In this document: in pieces, positions 26,181 to 34,130 of the stretch
Layout: each line of letters begins with the position of its first letter
Position numbering within the stretch: position 1 is the first letter of the stretch
Source of the DNA: Peptococcaceae bacterium BRH_c4b
Lineage (GTDB): Bacteria > Bacillota > Desulfotomaculia > Desulfotomaculales > Desulfocucumaceae
Length of the DNA: 64,000 bases
Direction of reading: 5' to 3'
Assembly: GCA_000961595.1 (NCBI GenBank)
Contig: LADO01000003.1
Location: 31,151 to 95,150, forward strand
Notes under the pieces: generated by a model
Seen by the model: the letters and a program-made list of their open reading frames with translations, nothing else
The model's database searches: none
What the model was told of the DNA's origin: nothing
Made by a program: the position numbers and the translations under genes

Positions 26181-28160
26181 TTGTGCGCTCTTGTCAGACC
26201 TAAAGTACCCTTTAAGTACCACAGCAAAGACGAATTTCCCGCAAAGCTCGCCAAGTGGATCGGGCATGTGTTTTATGATGTCTTGCCGGAGCACGGATAT
26301 GAAATTCGTGATGAGCAAATATTCACGGCTTTTCAGCTTGCTGATGCTGTGTGCAAACAAAAAGTGCACTTCGCGGAGGCAGGGCTTGGCACCGGAAAGA
26401 CCTTTGCCTATTTACTTACTGCGATCTCCTACGCCCGGTTTACAGGTAAGCCCGCCGTTATTGCATGCGCTTCAACGGCACTCCAGGAGCAGCTTGCAGG
26501 GCCAAAAGGAGATATCGAAACTCTTTCGCGCCTTCTGGACCTGGACCTTGACGTACGAATGGCAAAGGACCCACGTCAGTATATCTGCGATGTAAGAGTT
26601 AATCGACTTATGAACCCGCTCATAGAACAGCCAGGCGGAGCGCTTAGAGAAGTTGCCCGCTGGGCAGAGGAGACTGACCGGGGCGAGCGCTCCGAGATGC
26701 CGCACGTGCCCGACCGCGTGTGGAGACAGGTATCATGGGATGAAACCATATCCTGCGAGATATGTTCTTCGCGGGGGTTCTGTAAGCTCGTCAAGGCTAG
26801 GGAACATTACCGGCCAGCCCGGGATCTGATCATAGGTGACCACGGAATCTTCTTTGACGACCTGTGGACGCGAGATGAACGAATCGCTGACGGTAAGTTG
26901 CCTCTCCTGCCCGCTTACTCAGCGGTAATTATTGATGAAGGGCATAAAGTGATGCTTCCCGCAGCGATGAAGGCAGGCCGGCAGATCGTAAAAGAGGACA
27001 TTGATAGCATGCTCTCCTTGCTCGAGCGGATCCAGGGAGCTAGAACGTCCCTGGTTTCGATTACCGCTGCGATGGGAAAGGTCACCGCCAGGTTCTTCAA
27101 GACCCTTCACCACTCGGTGATCCAGGATGAGCGAACGGACCGGCTTGCCGTCCAGATAGGTGATGAGCTGCTCGAAGTTGCGGACACCTTACGGCGCGCG
27201 CTCGACGCATTGAGCTTTGAGTTACAAAACGAACAAGAGCTGCACATCGAGTCCCTTTCCACGGCTCAGCTGCAGGTGTATGAGGCGAGGATAGAGCGGG
27301 TGACGGCGGCTCTGGCCCGGTTTTGTCGAAATAGGGGCAAAGATGCCATCGTCTGGGTTGATCGAGTGGACGGGAGCTTCTGGGTTGTGCCCCGGGATCT
27401 CAGTGGGATGTTAAAGAAATACCTCTTTGCTAAGAGCCTTCCCGTGGTATTTTCCTCCGCAACCCTGAGCACAGGAGGCGACTTCAGTTATATTACGCGC
27501 ACTCTCGGATTAAAGGAGCCATCAAGTTCGTCTGTGGATAGCTCCTTTGAATTTGGGAAGCAGGTCTTGGTCTATTTACCTCGACGCTTTCCGCCCAGCG
27601 ACCAGGAAGCTTGGTTTCCCCTGGCCTTGAGGAGACTGGTATCACTATTGCGGCTTTCTGGAGGGCGAGCGTTGGTGCTCACTAACTCTCCATCTGATGT
27701 TAGGAGAATTCGAACAGGGCTCAAAGATTACCGCCTCCCCTTTGAGGTGCTATGGGAGGATAGTGCTGAACGGGGGTACCTGGTCCGAAGATTCCGGGAG
27801 GAAGTCTCCTCAGTGCTCGTTGGCGCAGGGTTCTGGGAGGGAATTGACGTGCCCGGTGAAGCACTATCTCTCCTTGTGATTTGGCGATTGCCTTTTCCGC
27901 CACGGGATCCGTTGATAGAAGCACGGCGTCACGAGGTGAAGGAACAAGGGCTTAATCCATTGACTGAGGTGGATTATCCCGAAATGGGACTTAGATTGAA
28001 ACAGGGGTGCGGCAGGCTGATTCGGAAGCAGGATGACCGGGGCGTGATAGCCATCCTGGAGCCGGTGCTGGGGATGCCGTGGGAGCATGTCACGATGGAA
28101 GCTCTACCGGCAGGAGCTGAAGTGGTTGCAAAGCTGGGTCCTCTAAGCATACTACTCTGA
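26181..28160 (+). CDS. DinG/XPD-family ATP-dependent DNA helicase
   Basis: A 659-residue superfamily 2 helicase. Walker A is AEAGLGTGKT (K73), the DEAH-type box is IIDEGH (D252), and motif VI is QGCGRLIRKQDDRG. Cysteines between motifs I and II (YICD about 133 and CEICSSRGFC about 191-200) are placed like the Fe-S cluster ligands of DinG/XPD enzymes. Such helicases unwind 5'-tailed DNA, D-loops and R-loops in repair. The TTG at 26181 follows GGAAGGCGG by 10 nt and gives the usual N-terminus ahead of the Q-motif-like region. It seems complete and monocistronic. Exact substrate is not inferable. Confidence 0.88.
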   Translation: MCALVRPKVPFKYHSKDEFPAKLAKWIGHVFYDVLPEHGYEIRDEQIFTAFQLADAVCKQKVHFAEAGLGTGKTFAYLLTAISYARFTGKPAVIACASTALQEQLAGPKGDIETLSRLLDLDLDVRMAKDPRQYICDVRVNRLMNPLIEQPGGALREVARWAEETDRGERSEMPHVPDRVWRQVSWDETISCEICSSRGFCKLVKAREHYRPARDLIIGDHGIFFDDLWTRDERIADGKLPLLPAYSAVIIDEGHKVMLPAAMKAGRQIVKEDIDSMLSLLERIQGARTSLVSITAAMGKVTARFFKTLHHSVIQDERTDRLAVQIGDELLEVADTLRRALDALSFELQNEQELHIESLSTAQLQVYEARIERVTAALARFCRNRGKDAIVWVDRVDGSFWVVPRDLSGMLKKYLFAKSLPVVFSSATLSTGGDFSYITRTLGLKEPSSSSVDSSFEFGKQVLVYLPRRFPPSDQEAWFPLALRRLVSLLRLSGGRALVLTNSPSDVRRIRTGLKDYRLPFEVLWEDSAERGYLVRRFREEVSSVLVGAGFWEGIDVPGEALSLLVIWRLPFPPRDPLIEARRHEVKEQGLNPLTEVDYPEMGLRLKQGCGRLIRKQDDRGVIAILEPVLGMPWEHVTMEALPAGAEVVAKLGPLSILL

Positions 28161-28215
28161 AAGTCAGTTATCAGGTATCCACCAGTTTTAAACCTCGGTA
28201 TTTCTAAAAAAGTTA

Positions 28216-29046
28216 TTGATTGTTGAGCCAATATATCTGGGCACTGTATTAATGCTGTTTTTAACAATTATCTTTGGTCGAGATGTTAACGGTAAACCCT
28301 ATTTAAGTATAGGCGCAATTTCTTTTTACATTGTAGAAATCAGTCCCTTACTATTTTGCTTAGCGTTGGCCGGCATTTTGAACAAATGGGATTGGAACAA
28401 ACCTAAAAAGCTGTTTATGGGTTTGTTGCTATGTGCGCTGCCGCTGGTTCTTATATTTGCATGTCCTTCATTTTCTGCCGGTGTTATTTACTCCACAACC
28501 TGCATTACGCTTATGGTAGTTTCGGGGGCAGGGCGCAGAAATTCCATATTACTGGCAGGTTTAATGTCAGGCATTATTATGCTGCCGTTTATAAATGCCC
28601 CACAGAAGTTAAAGGGATCACTTGCCTTTATTAATCCAGTAATTGGCAGCTCCGGTCTTTTTGGAAAAGGTCTTTCTCTAAAACCTCAATTTATGCCCGG
28701 TCTCCATACCGACTTTATTTTCTCTTATATAACTTTCACTTTTGGCTGGATTGCCGGGGGTGTTTTGGCTGCTTTGGTTGTTATGTTTATAATACGCATG
28801 ACGCGTATAGCGGCAGTAGCAAAAAACAATTACGCCAAGCTGCTCACAAGCGGATTCGTTGCCATTTTTGCGGTCCAGTTTTTATGGAACATATTAATGA
28901 ATTTAGGGTTCGCCCCTATAAGCGGGGTTGGGCTGCCTTTTATTAGTTATGGTGGTTCGCAGTTAATTTTCAATGCTGCAGCATTAGGCGTAATTTTGAG
29001 TATATACAGGCGAAGAAATATCTCAAAAATTTTAATTAATATCTAA
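28216..29046 (+). pseudogene. FtsW/RodA/SpoVE (SEDS) family protein, N-terminally truncated
   Basis: The 276-codon frame holds the C-terminal two thirds of a SEDS glycan polymerase: GRDVNGKPYLSIGAISF, six or more hydrophobic helices, and the signature GFAPISGVGLPFISYGGSQL. SEDS proteins polymerise lipid II with a class B PBP. Here the first two or three membrane helices are missing: a stop codon lies at 28189-28191 and the first possible start (TTG 28216) has no ribosome site. It is short of the usual 360-420 residues. It directly follows dinG, suggesting a deletion at the junction. A specialised short variant cannot be wholly excluded. Confidence 0.7.
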
Positions 29047-29091
29047 AAACTTTGCAAACAGGTAGCAACTAGGAAGCAAATGTGAACGTTT

Positions 29092-29127
29092 CAAGGGATT
29101 ATCACGGTTTAATGTGAGAATCCCTTG
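29092..29127. terminator. Hairpin after the SEDS fragment
   Basis: CAAGGGATT/AATCCCTTG, 9-bp perfect arms with an 18-nt loop, followed by TTGATTTT on the plus strand. Confidence 0.5.
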
Positions 29128-29200
29128 TTGATTTTGGGGGCAGATTCGGTTGTAGCCGACGGAAGAGCTGACGAATCGTTAATGCTAATGGGAAAAAATA

Positions 29201-29338
29201 TTACGAAGTAACCGTAGAAAATTCCTTTCCTTCCTGTTCACGGAGAGTTTTCACCAGGTCGCGGCCAGAAGATATTGCCAATGAAACTCCGCCTCCAGGT
29301 TGAACCCATTGACCGGCCATATAGAAATTGGAACACAT
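29201..29338 (-). pseudogene. Phytoene-desaturase-like oxidoreductase, C-terminal remnant
   Basis: The minus strand reads MCSNFYMAGQWVQPGGGVSL followed by AISSGRDLVKTLREQEGKEF to a TAA. This matches the conserved C-terminus of FAD-dependent phytoene dehydrogenase/CrtI-like enzymes (NxYMAGQWxxPGGGxPxAxxSGR), which closes the FAD site. Only 45 codons remain; the upstream DNA is unrelated plus-strand-looking sequence. Confidence 0.6.
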
Positions 29339-29485
29339 TCTGGATTACCTCGTGGATAAAAAAGTTTCGTATAACATGATAGTCGTCCAGAACAAGGATA
29401 AAGTAAAAATATCCGATATCCTCCATGGCAAGCAGGTAACATGCAGGGGCGGCAGACTGGGAGGAATTCCTAGGCATTCAATTCA

Positions 29486-29566
29486 AGAACCGTCCCCTAA
29501 TTTCCCGTCCCCTAATTTCCCGGTCCCCTAATTTCCGAGAACCGTCCCCTAATTTTCCTAATTTCC
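29486..29566. repeat. GTCCCCTAATTTCC direct repeats
   Basis: Four imperfect copies of (GAACC)GTCCCCTAATTTCC. The GAACCGTCCC word is the complement of the GGGACGGTTC core found at 5.2 and 40.1 kb, so this is another member or a degenerated array of the same family, located just ahead of the transducer gene. Confidence 0.7.
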
Positions 29567-29698
29567 ACATAGAAAATAAAAAAATATAAATATTTCTGGT
29601 ATAATTATGTAATATAATAGGTGTGAGTCAGGCTTGCTGTCCATCATTGAGTTTGACGGTAAAATGGCGGATAACGGTTGCAAAAAAGGGATGGTGAT

Positions 29699-30655
29699 AT
29701 GATGTCTATATTAAGGAAAATTAAACCGAATTTGAATTTGGTTGCAAATGTACCTGAAAACAATTTACTGGAAAGGAATGTTCCCGAGCCGGTTCATCCG
29801 GACGTTACTGAGAAGCCGGCGCTAAGAACCCCGACGGTGCTGGAAAAGCTGGTTGATGTGGCGGATTTTTTTTGGGAGTTAATTGGCGGTCAAAACCTGG
29901 TTTTATTGGTCAGCACCGACAAGGTCCTTTATGCCAGAGACGGTAAACTGACGCGTTTTAACCTTTCTGCCGGGGATGAAGTAAAGCCGGCATGGATTAC
30001 TGCAAGGGCGATGAAAAGCGGTCAGAGGATGGTTGACTACGTGCCTGTTGAAAAATCGACTTTCGGGTTTCCCTATGCTGCCATGGCCGTTCCCTTAAGG
30101 GAAAACGGGCAGATAGTGGGAGCCTTTACCGTTACCAGCATGCTGGAGAAGCAGGTGGAAATTCGTGGGCATGCCGAAAACCTTACGCTTTCCTCTTCCC
30201 AGATATCGGGTGCAAGCCAACATATTTCAGAAATGGCTATGACGCTGGCAGGCGCCACATCTACGCTGAACAGTGAAATGGATAATTTAACCAGCAATAT
30301 GGGCATTGTGGGAACCGCCATCGGGCTAATCCAGGATGTCGCCTCGCAAACCCACTTACTGGGGCTAAACGCCGCCATTGAGGCCGCGCGCGCCGGAGAA
30401 TACGGACGCGGTTTTTCAGTTGTGGCCCAGGAAATAAGACAGCTTGCCCAGACAGTAAATCAGAATATTAGTCAAATTACTAGCGGTCTGGGAATGATGA
30501 GCGGAGGTGTTGAGAATACTGTGGGAAAAATTGCTGAACTCAACACGGTGGCTCAGGAGCAGGCGGCTGTGACCGAAGAAATAAGCGCAACCATGCAAAC
30601 TCTCCGGGAAAACATTGCCGCTCTTGAAAAAATGAGTAAAGAGGCTTGGATATAG
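29699..30655 (+). CDS. Soluble methyl-accepting chemotaxis-type transducer
   Basis: A 318-residue protein without membrane helices. Residues about 40-150 form an input region (LVLLVSTDKVLYARDGKLTR, AAMAVPLRENGQIVGAFTVT). After a helical linker comes a short signalling hairpin whose tip is LLGLNAAIEAARAGEYGRGF and SVVAQEIRQLA, the site that contacts CheA/CheW. The signalling domain is short, like soluble YfmS-type receptors. The start is ATG 29699, 8 nt after AAAAAAGGG; the TTG at 29678 would overlap the ribosome site. No other chemotaxis gene is near. Cytosolic sensing of a metabolite or redox state is likely but unassigned. Confidence 0.88.
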   Translation: MMSILRKIKPNLNLVANVPENNLLERNVPEPVHPDVTEKPALRTPTVLEKLVDVADFFWELIGGQNLVLLVSTDKVLYARDGKLTRFNLSAGDEVKPAWITARAMKSGQRMVDYVPVEKSTFGFPYAAMAVPLRENGQIVGAFTVTSMLEKQVEIRGHAENLTLSSSQISGASQHISEMAMTLAGATSTLNSEMDNLTSNMGIVGTAIGLIQDVASQTHLLGLNAAIEAARAGEYGRGFSVVAQEIRQLAQTVNQNISQITSGLGMMSGGVENTVGKIAELNTVAQEQAAVTEEISATMQTLRENIAALEKMSKEAWI

Positions 30656-30688
30656 CGCAAAAGGCTAACTGATTAGGAGATTTAAGTA

Positions 30689-30716
30689 GCCCCTACCTAG
30701 TGACGGCAGGGGTTTT
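30689..30716 (+). terminator. Terminator of the transducer gene
   Basis: CCCCTACC and GGCAGGGG arms (one mismatch) with a 7-nt loop, followed by TTTT. Confidence 0.7.
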
Positions 30717-30841
30717 AATGTTTGCAACTATAACTCTAGACATTTTTAATCTCCTCAGCAGGTCGGACAAATGGGTGGAGTAAAAGGGTCATGGCTGACG
30801 GGCCAGCCGACGAGAGCCACCGGAATGACTTATCGCTCTGG

Positions 30842-31034
30842 TTGGTGGTCTTGAAAATTCAAATTATTCTGTCGAATATTTAAAATTGTTGGGAGGTATT
30901 GTCGATACTAAGTTGAATACTTCCATATTTATGTGGGACGAGGCGTTCCGAGCTTGTGCGTAAAACACATCGGCGCAGACAGGCTGACGGCGGTTATCGA
31001 GTATGCAGAGATAAATGCCAGGACCAGTTGAACT
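30842..31034 (+). pseudogene. Unrecognised coding remnants
   Basis: Two open stretches in different frames look protein-like: LVGGLENSNYSVEYLKLLGG with IVDTKLNTSIFMWDEAFR, then GVPSLCVKHIGADRLTAVIE with YAEINARTS. Neither has a start or ribosome site. They may be one frame-shifted gene end. I do not recognise the family. The rest of 30717-31095 shows nothing else. Confidence 0.3.
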
Positions 31035-31095
31035 GGTTAAGCGGAAGATGGCAACGACAGAATGAAGAACCGGCGGTAAGGAGGCCTAATCAGCA

Positions 31096-31627
31096 ATGAA
31101 CATGCAAAATGAAGTGGAATTACGCAAGTTTGTCGCGCCCGAATTCATCTTTGGGTTAGGGGCACGACACCTGGCAGGTCGTTATGCAAAGAATTTCGGT
31201 GCGCGCAAGGTATTGGTCGTGACTGATCCCGGGATAATCGCCGCAGGATGGGCAGAACAAGTGACAGCCAGTATTGAAGACGCAGGTATACCGTATACTG
31301 TCTTCGCGGAGGTAAGCCCCAACCCGCGTGCGGAAGAGGTTATGGCCGGGGCTGAAGTCTACCAAAGCGACCGGTGTAATGTTATCGTAGCAGTAGGCGG
31401 CGGTAGTCCCATGGACTGCGCCAAGGGCATAGGTATTGTGAGTTCTAACAAGAGATACATTGTCGAGTTTGAAGGTGTTGATCATGTGCCGGTTCCTTGC
31501 CCGCCTTTGATTTGTATCCCGACCACAAGTAGTTCGGCAGATGTTTCTCAGTTTGCAATTATCACAGATATGCAGCAAATGGTTAAAATAGCTATTGTCA
31601 GTAAAGCACTTGTCTCCGATATTGCTT
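31096..31627 (+). pseudogene. Iron-containing alcohol dehydrogenase, N-terminal fragment
   Basis: Group III alcohol dehydrogenases oxidise alcohols with NAD(P) and Fe2+. The frame starts well, with AAGGAGG 12 nt before ATG 31096, and shows the N-terminal dinucleotide domain: FGLGARHLAGRYAKNFGARK, the GGGSPMDCAKG nucleotide loop and the PTTSSSADVSQFAIITD segment. It breaks off at SKALVSDIA, before the metal ligands (two His and one Asp/His of the C-terminal domain). The next bases are PAS/EAL sequence. With about 175 of the usual 380-400 residues it cannot be a working dehydrogenase. Confidence 0.8.
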
Positions 31628-32226
31628 CGTGATATAACCGACCGAAAGCGGATGGAGGAACAACTACAGTCTGGGTGGTTTAATCATCCTTAACGACTAT
31701 GCGTGAACGTCCCGAACTCAAGCTTTTTATTAATCTTTCCGGGGTAACACTGGGAGATGAAGCAATACTGGAATTAATAGAATCAAATATACGCGATAGT
31801 GGCATAGATCCTTCACGGATAGGCTTCGAGATAACCGAAACCGCTGCCGTAAAAGACATATTAAGGGCTGAGCGCTGGGTCCGCAGGTTTAAAAGCTTAG
31901 GGTGTCTTTTTGCACTGGATGACTTCGGGATAGGATTTTCGTCCTTTTCTTATCTTCGCATTCTTCCGGTAGATTACATCAAGATCGACGGTTCCTTTAT
32001 CAGGGACGTGGATAAAGAACCTGTCCATCTTGCCTTAATTCAGGCCATTAATACCATAGCGAACACTCTTGGCAAGAAGACCATCGCTGAATTTGTGGAA
32101 AATGAAGATATCTTAAAGGTATTGCAGGCGGTTGGAATAGATTACGGTCAGGGATTTTACCTGGGTAGGCCCGCTCTTGGTAAAATTATGGCTGGACACA
32201 ATTCAATAATCGGCGCCCTAAGATAG
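31628..32226 (+). pseudogene. PAS-EAL phosphodiesterase remnant
   Basis: Starting at 31628, RDITDRKRMEEQLQ is the typical PAC tail that closes a PAS domain. After a frame break comes the latter part of an EAL domain from 31699: LFINLSGVTLGDEAILELIE, IGFEITETAAV, LDDFGIGFSSFSYLRILPVD, YIKIDGSFI and GIDYGQGFYLGRP. The N-terminal part with the EAL motif itself and any GGDEF domain is missing, so c-di-GMP hydrolysis is not expected. The fusion point with the alcohol dehydrogenase fragment lies within a few bases of 31627. Confidence 0.75.
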
Positions 32227-32300
32227 GCATTATCCGCCAGCCCTCTGGGGAATGTTTAAAATAGAGAAATTCAAAGTATAAAATACGTAAAATAGTCCGG

Positions 32301-32329
32301 ATGACATTGCGCAATATATAGAGTATAAT
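32301..32329 (+). promoter_or_regulatory. Promoter of the toxin-antitoxin operon
   Basis: ATGACA (32301-32306), 17-nt spacer, TATAAT (32324-32329). A 10-nt palindrome ATTGCGCAAT (32306-32315) lies in the spacer, a likely autoregulation site for the antitoxin complex. Confidence 0.6.
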
Positions 32330-32369
32330 ATTGTCAAAGAGAAGCATAATATTATAGGAGAGATGAACT

Positions 32370-32669
32370 ATGGAGGTTAAAGCCTTGGAAAAGCCGAAGT
32401 TTGATGTGGATCAAATGATTTCTGCTTCCCATGCTTCTAAAAACTTTGGGGAGATAAGAAAGAGAGCAAAAATCGTGCCGCAACTCATTACCGACAACGG
32501 AACGGCGGACACTATTTTAATGGGATATGAGTATTACGAGCTTTTATATCAGCGTTTAATGGAGCTGGAAGAAAAAGAGGAAGCTAGAATCCTTGAGGAA
32601 CGGATAGAACGGTTAGAGAAAGATCCTTCAGTTGCTGTATCGTGGCGGGAAGTACGCCGGGAGGTTTAA
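32370..32669 (+). CDS. Type II antitoxin, Phd/YefM-like
   Basis: A 99-residue protein. Residues about 15-60 (MISASHASKNFGEIRKRAKI, then a beta segment before ILMGYEYYELLYQRL) follow the Phd/YefM fold, which binds operator DNA as a dimer. The C-terminal half is charged and helical (ELEEKEEARILEERIERLEK), fitting a toxin-wrapping tail. AGGAGA lies 8 nt before the ATG. The toxin gene starts 3 nt after its stop, the classic antitoxin-first arrangement. Confidence 0.8.
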   Translation: MEVKALEKPKFDVDQMISASHASKNFGEIRKRAKIVPQLITDNGTADTILMGYEYYELLYQRLMELEEKEEARILEERIERLEKDPSVAVSWREVRREV

Positions 32670-32672
32670 TTT

Positions 32673-33080
32673 TTGGCCGATAATAAATTTGATGTGCGGT
32701 TAGATTCGGATGCGGCAAAACATTATAAGAAATTGGACAACTCAGTTATTCCGGCTGTCAATAAAGCGATAGACGAACTGGTATTTAGAGCTGACGAAGT
32801 AGGAAAAACCTTAAAGAATAAACACAGTACAAAATTGGCCGGTTGTAGGGAAATTAAGCTGCGTGCAATTGGCATAAGGATAGTTTTTAGAATTACCAAT
32901 GAAATGGTAGATATATTGAGAATAGTGTACGTATTGTCCATAGAGCACCGCAGCAAAGATTTAGTTTTCAAGGTTGCGGATAAGCGGTATGAAGAATTAA
33001 GGAAGAAGTCTAAAGCCGAAATGCCGCGTTCCTTGTTAAAACAAACAGAATGGGCAAATGAACGCAAGGGGAAAGACTAG
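32673..33080 (+). CDS. RelE/ParE-superfamily toxin
   Basis: A 135-residue protein starting with TTG 32673, 8 nt after GGGAGG inside the antitoxin end. Core features are a helical hairpin (DSDAAKHYKKLDNSVIPAVN), HSTKLAGCREIKLRAIGIRI with VFRITNEMVDILRIVYVLSI, and EHRSKD, matching the RelE pattern KLxGxxxxKxRxxxxRIxFxI and the terminal HR pair. RelE toxins cleave mRNA on ribosomes, while ParE relatives poison gyrase; which applies is not clear. It carries a longer C-terminal tail (about 40 residues, Lys/Arg/Glu-rich) than minimal RelE. Confidence 0.78.
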   Translation: MADNKFDVRLDSDAAKHYKKLDNSVIPAVNKAIDELVFRADEVGKTLKNKHSTKLAGCREIKLRAIGIRIVFRITNEMVDILRIVYVLSIEHRSKDLVFKVADKRYEELRKKSKAEMPRSLLKQTEWANERKGKD

Positions 33081-33148
33081 CAGCGTCGGCCCTGGGAGAT
33101 TAAAACGATACCGGCTATCAAAGATACTAAGTTATCCAACGACACTCC

Positions 33149-33280
33149 CTATATTATCTTAAATATCGCCGTTTTTTCTAAGCGTGACACATAAGACCTG
33201 GCTATGCCCAGGTTTTTTGCTTTTTCTCGTTGGGTTTTGCGTGTGCCGTCGATGAGTTCGAAGCGTAGCTCCAGAATTTT
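33149..33280 (-). pseudogene. Sporulation sigma factor, region 4 remnant
   Basis: The minus strand reads KILELRFELIDGTRKTQREK, AKNLGIARSYVSRLEKTAIF and a TAG. This is the C-terminal helix-turn-helix of the SigE/SigF/SigG/SigK group (xLRLRYGLxDGxxKTQREIAKxLGISRSYVSRIEKRAxxKL); KTQREIAK and RSYVSR suit SigK or SigE best. No start is present and the preceding regions 2-3 are absent. The same DNA read on the plus strand forms a small terminator-like hairpin (ACCTGG/CCAGGT then T6), which may now serve the toxin-antitoxin operon. Confidence 0.7.
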
Positions 33281-33292
33281 TTATTTTGCCTA

Positions 33293-33345
33293 TTGACATT
33301 TAGTGATAGTGTGACATTATTAAATAGAGATAACCACTATTTAAT
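33293..33345 (+). promoter_or_regulatory. Promoter and palindromic operator of the TetR gene
   Basis: TTGACA at 33293-33298 with an AT-rich -10 region at 33316-33323. A perfect 9-bp-arm palindrome, ATTAAATAG (33319-33327) and CTATTTAAT (33337-33345), overlaps the start region, an expected autorepression site. Confidence 0.65.
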
Positions 33346-33369
33346 ACCGGAAAATGAGGGTAAACACGT

Positions 33370-33984
33370 ATGAACGAAGAAAAATCTAACCGTCGCTCTT
33401 ACACCAGCCCCCTGCGGCGCAATCAGCAGGAGATTACCCGGAATCGCATTATGGAGGCAGTTGCGGCGATTATCAGCGAAGGTCGCATCCTCAGCTTCAG
33501 CGTGAAGGACGTGGCGGAACGCGCCGGCATCTCCTATGGTTCGGTCTACCGCCACTTTCCGACGCGGGAATCACTTCTGGAGGCTCTTTACGAAATGGCC
33601 ACGAAGATCGCTGGGCAGGGTATTTCTTTAACGTCCCTCTCGCTAGACGAGATTCCTGCCGTGGTCGGGAAGACAGTAGCGTTGTTTGAGGAAAATGCGG
33701 TACTCTCACAGGCTTTCACGATGGCATTGGCGGCGGGTAATATTCAGCCCCAAAGCAGGTGCCAGCGAGATCAGAAGTACCAACAAATGGTTACGGAAAG
33801 TGCTCACCACTTGGATCCGGAAGCCGTCAGGCAGATCGCCGCAATAATCTGCCACCTATACAGTTCCCTAACCTGGGCAACCCTTAGACAGCGTTTTGAG
33901 CTTAGCGCTGAAGCGACGGCTGATGCACTGACCTGGGCGCTGCAGGCGTTAATTCGGGACCTGACCCGGCACAAGGAGGATTAA
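33370..33984 (+). CDS. TetR/AcrR family transcriptional regulator
   Basis: A 204-residue regulator. The N-terminal HTH reads LSFSVKDVAERAGISYGSVY followed by RHFPTRESLLEALY. The C-terminal half (about 80-200) resembles the TetR_C ligand domain of drug or metabolite sensors, ligand unknown. The start is ATG 33370. The promoter 30-70 nt upstream carries a perfect palindrome, so autoregulation is likely. The PEP-synthase-like gene follows 146 nt downstream in the same direction and is the obvious target. Confidence 0.88.
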   Translation: MNEEKSNRRSYTSPLRRNQQEITRNRIMEAVAAIISEGRILSFSVKDVAERAGISYGSVYRHFPTRESLLEALYEMATKIAGQGISLTSLSLDEIPAVVGKTVALFEENAVLSQAFTMALAAGNIQPQSRCQRDQKYQQMVTESAHHLDPEAVRQIAAIICHLYSSLTWATLRQRFELSAEATADALTWALQALIRDLTRHKED

Positions 33985-34130
33985 ACATTTACCAAACTTA
34001 CGTTGACCAGGCTGCACTGGGAGACATCCTGGCCGAGATCTGAAACTTGAACTTGACGATGATTCTGTGAATCAGATCGAAATGGCTCGATAGGAGAGCG
34101 ATAGGTCAAGTTTATAAAGGGGGCTCACGA

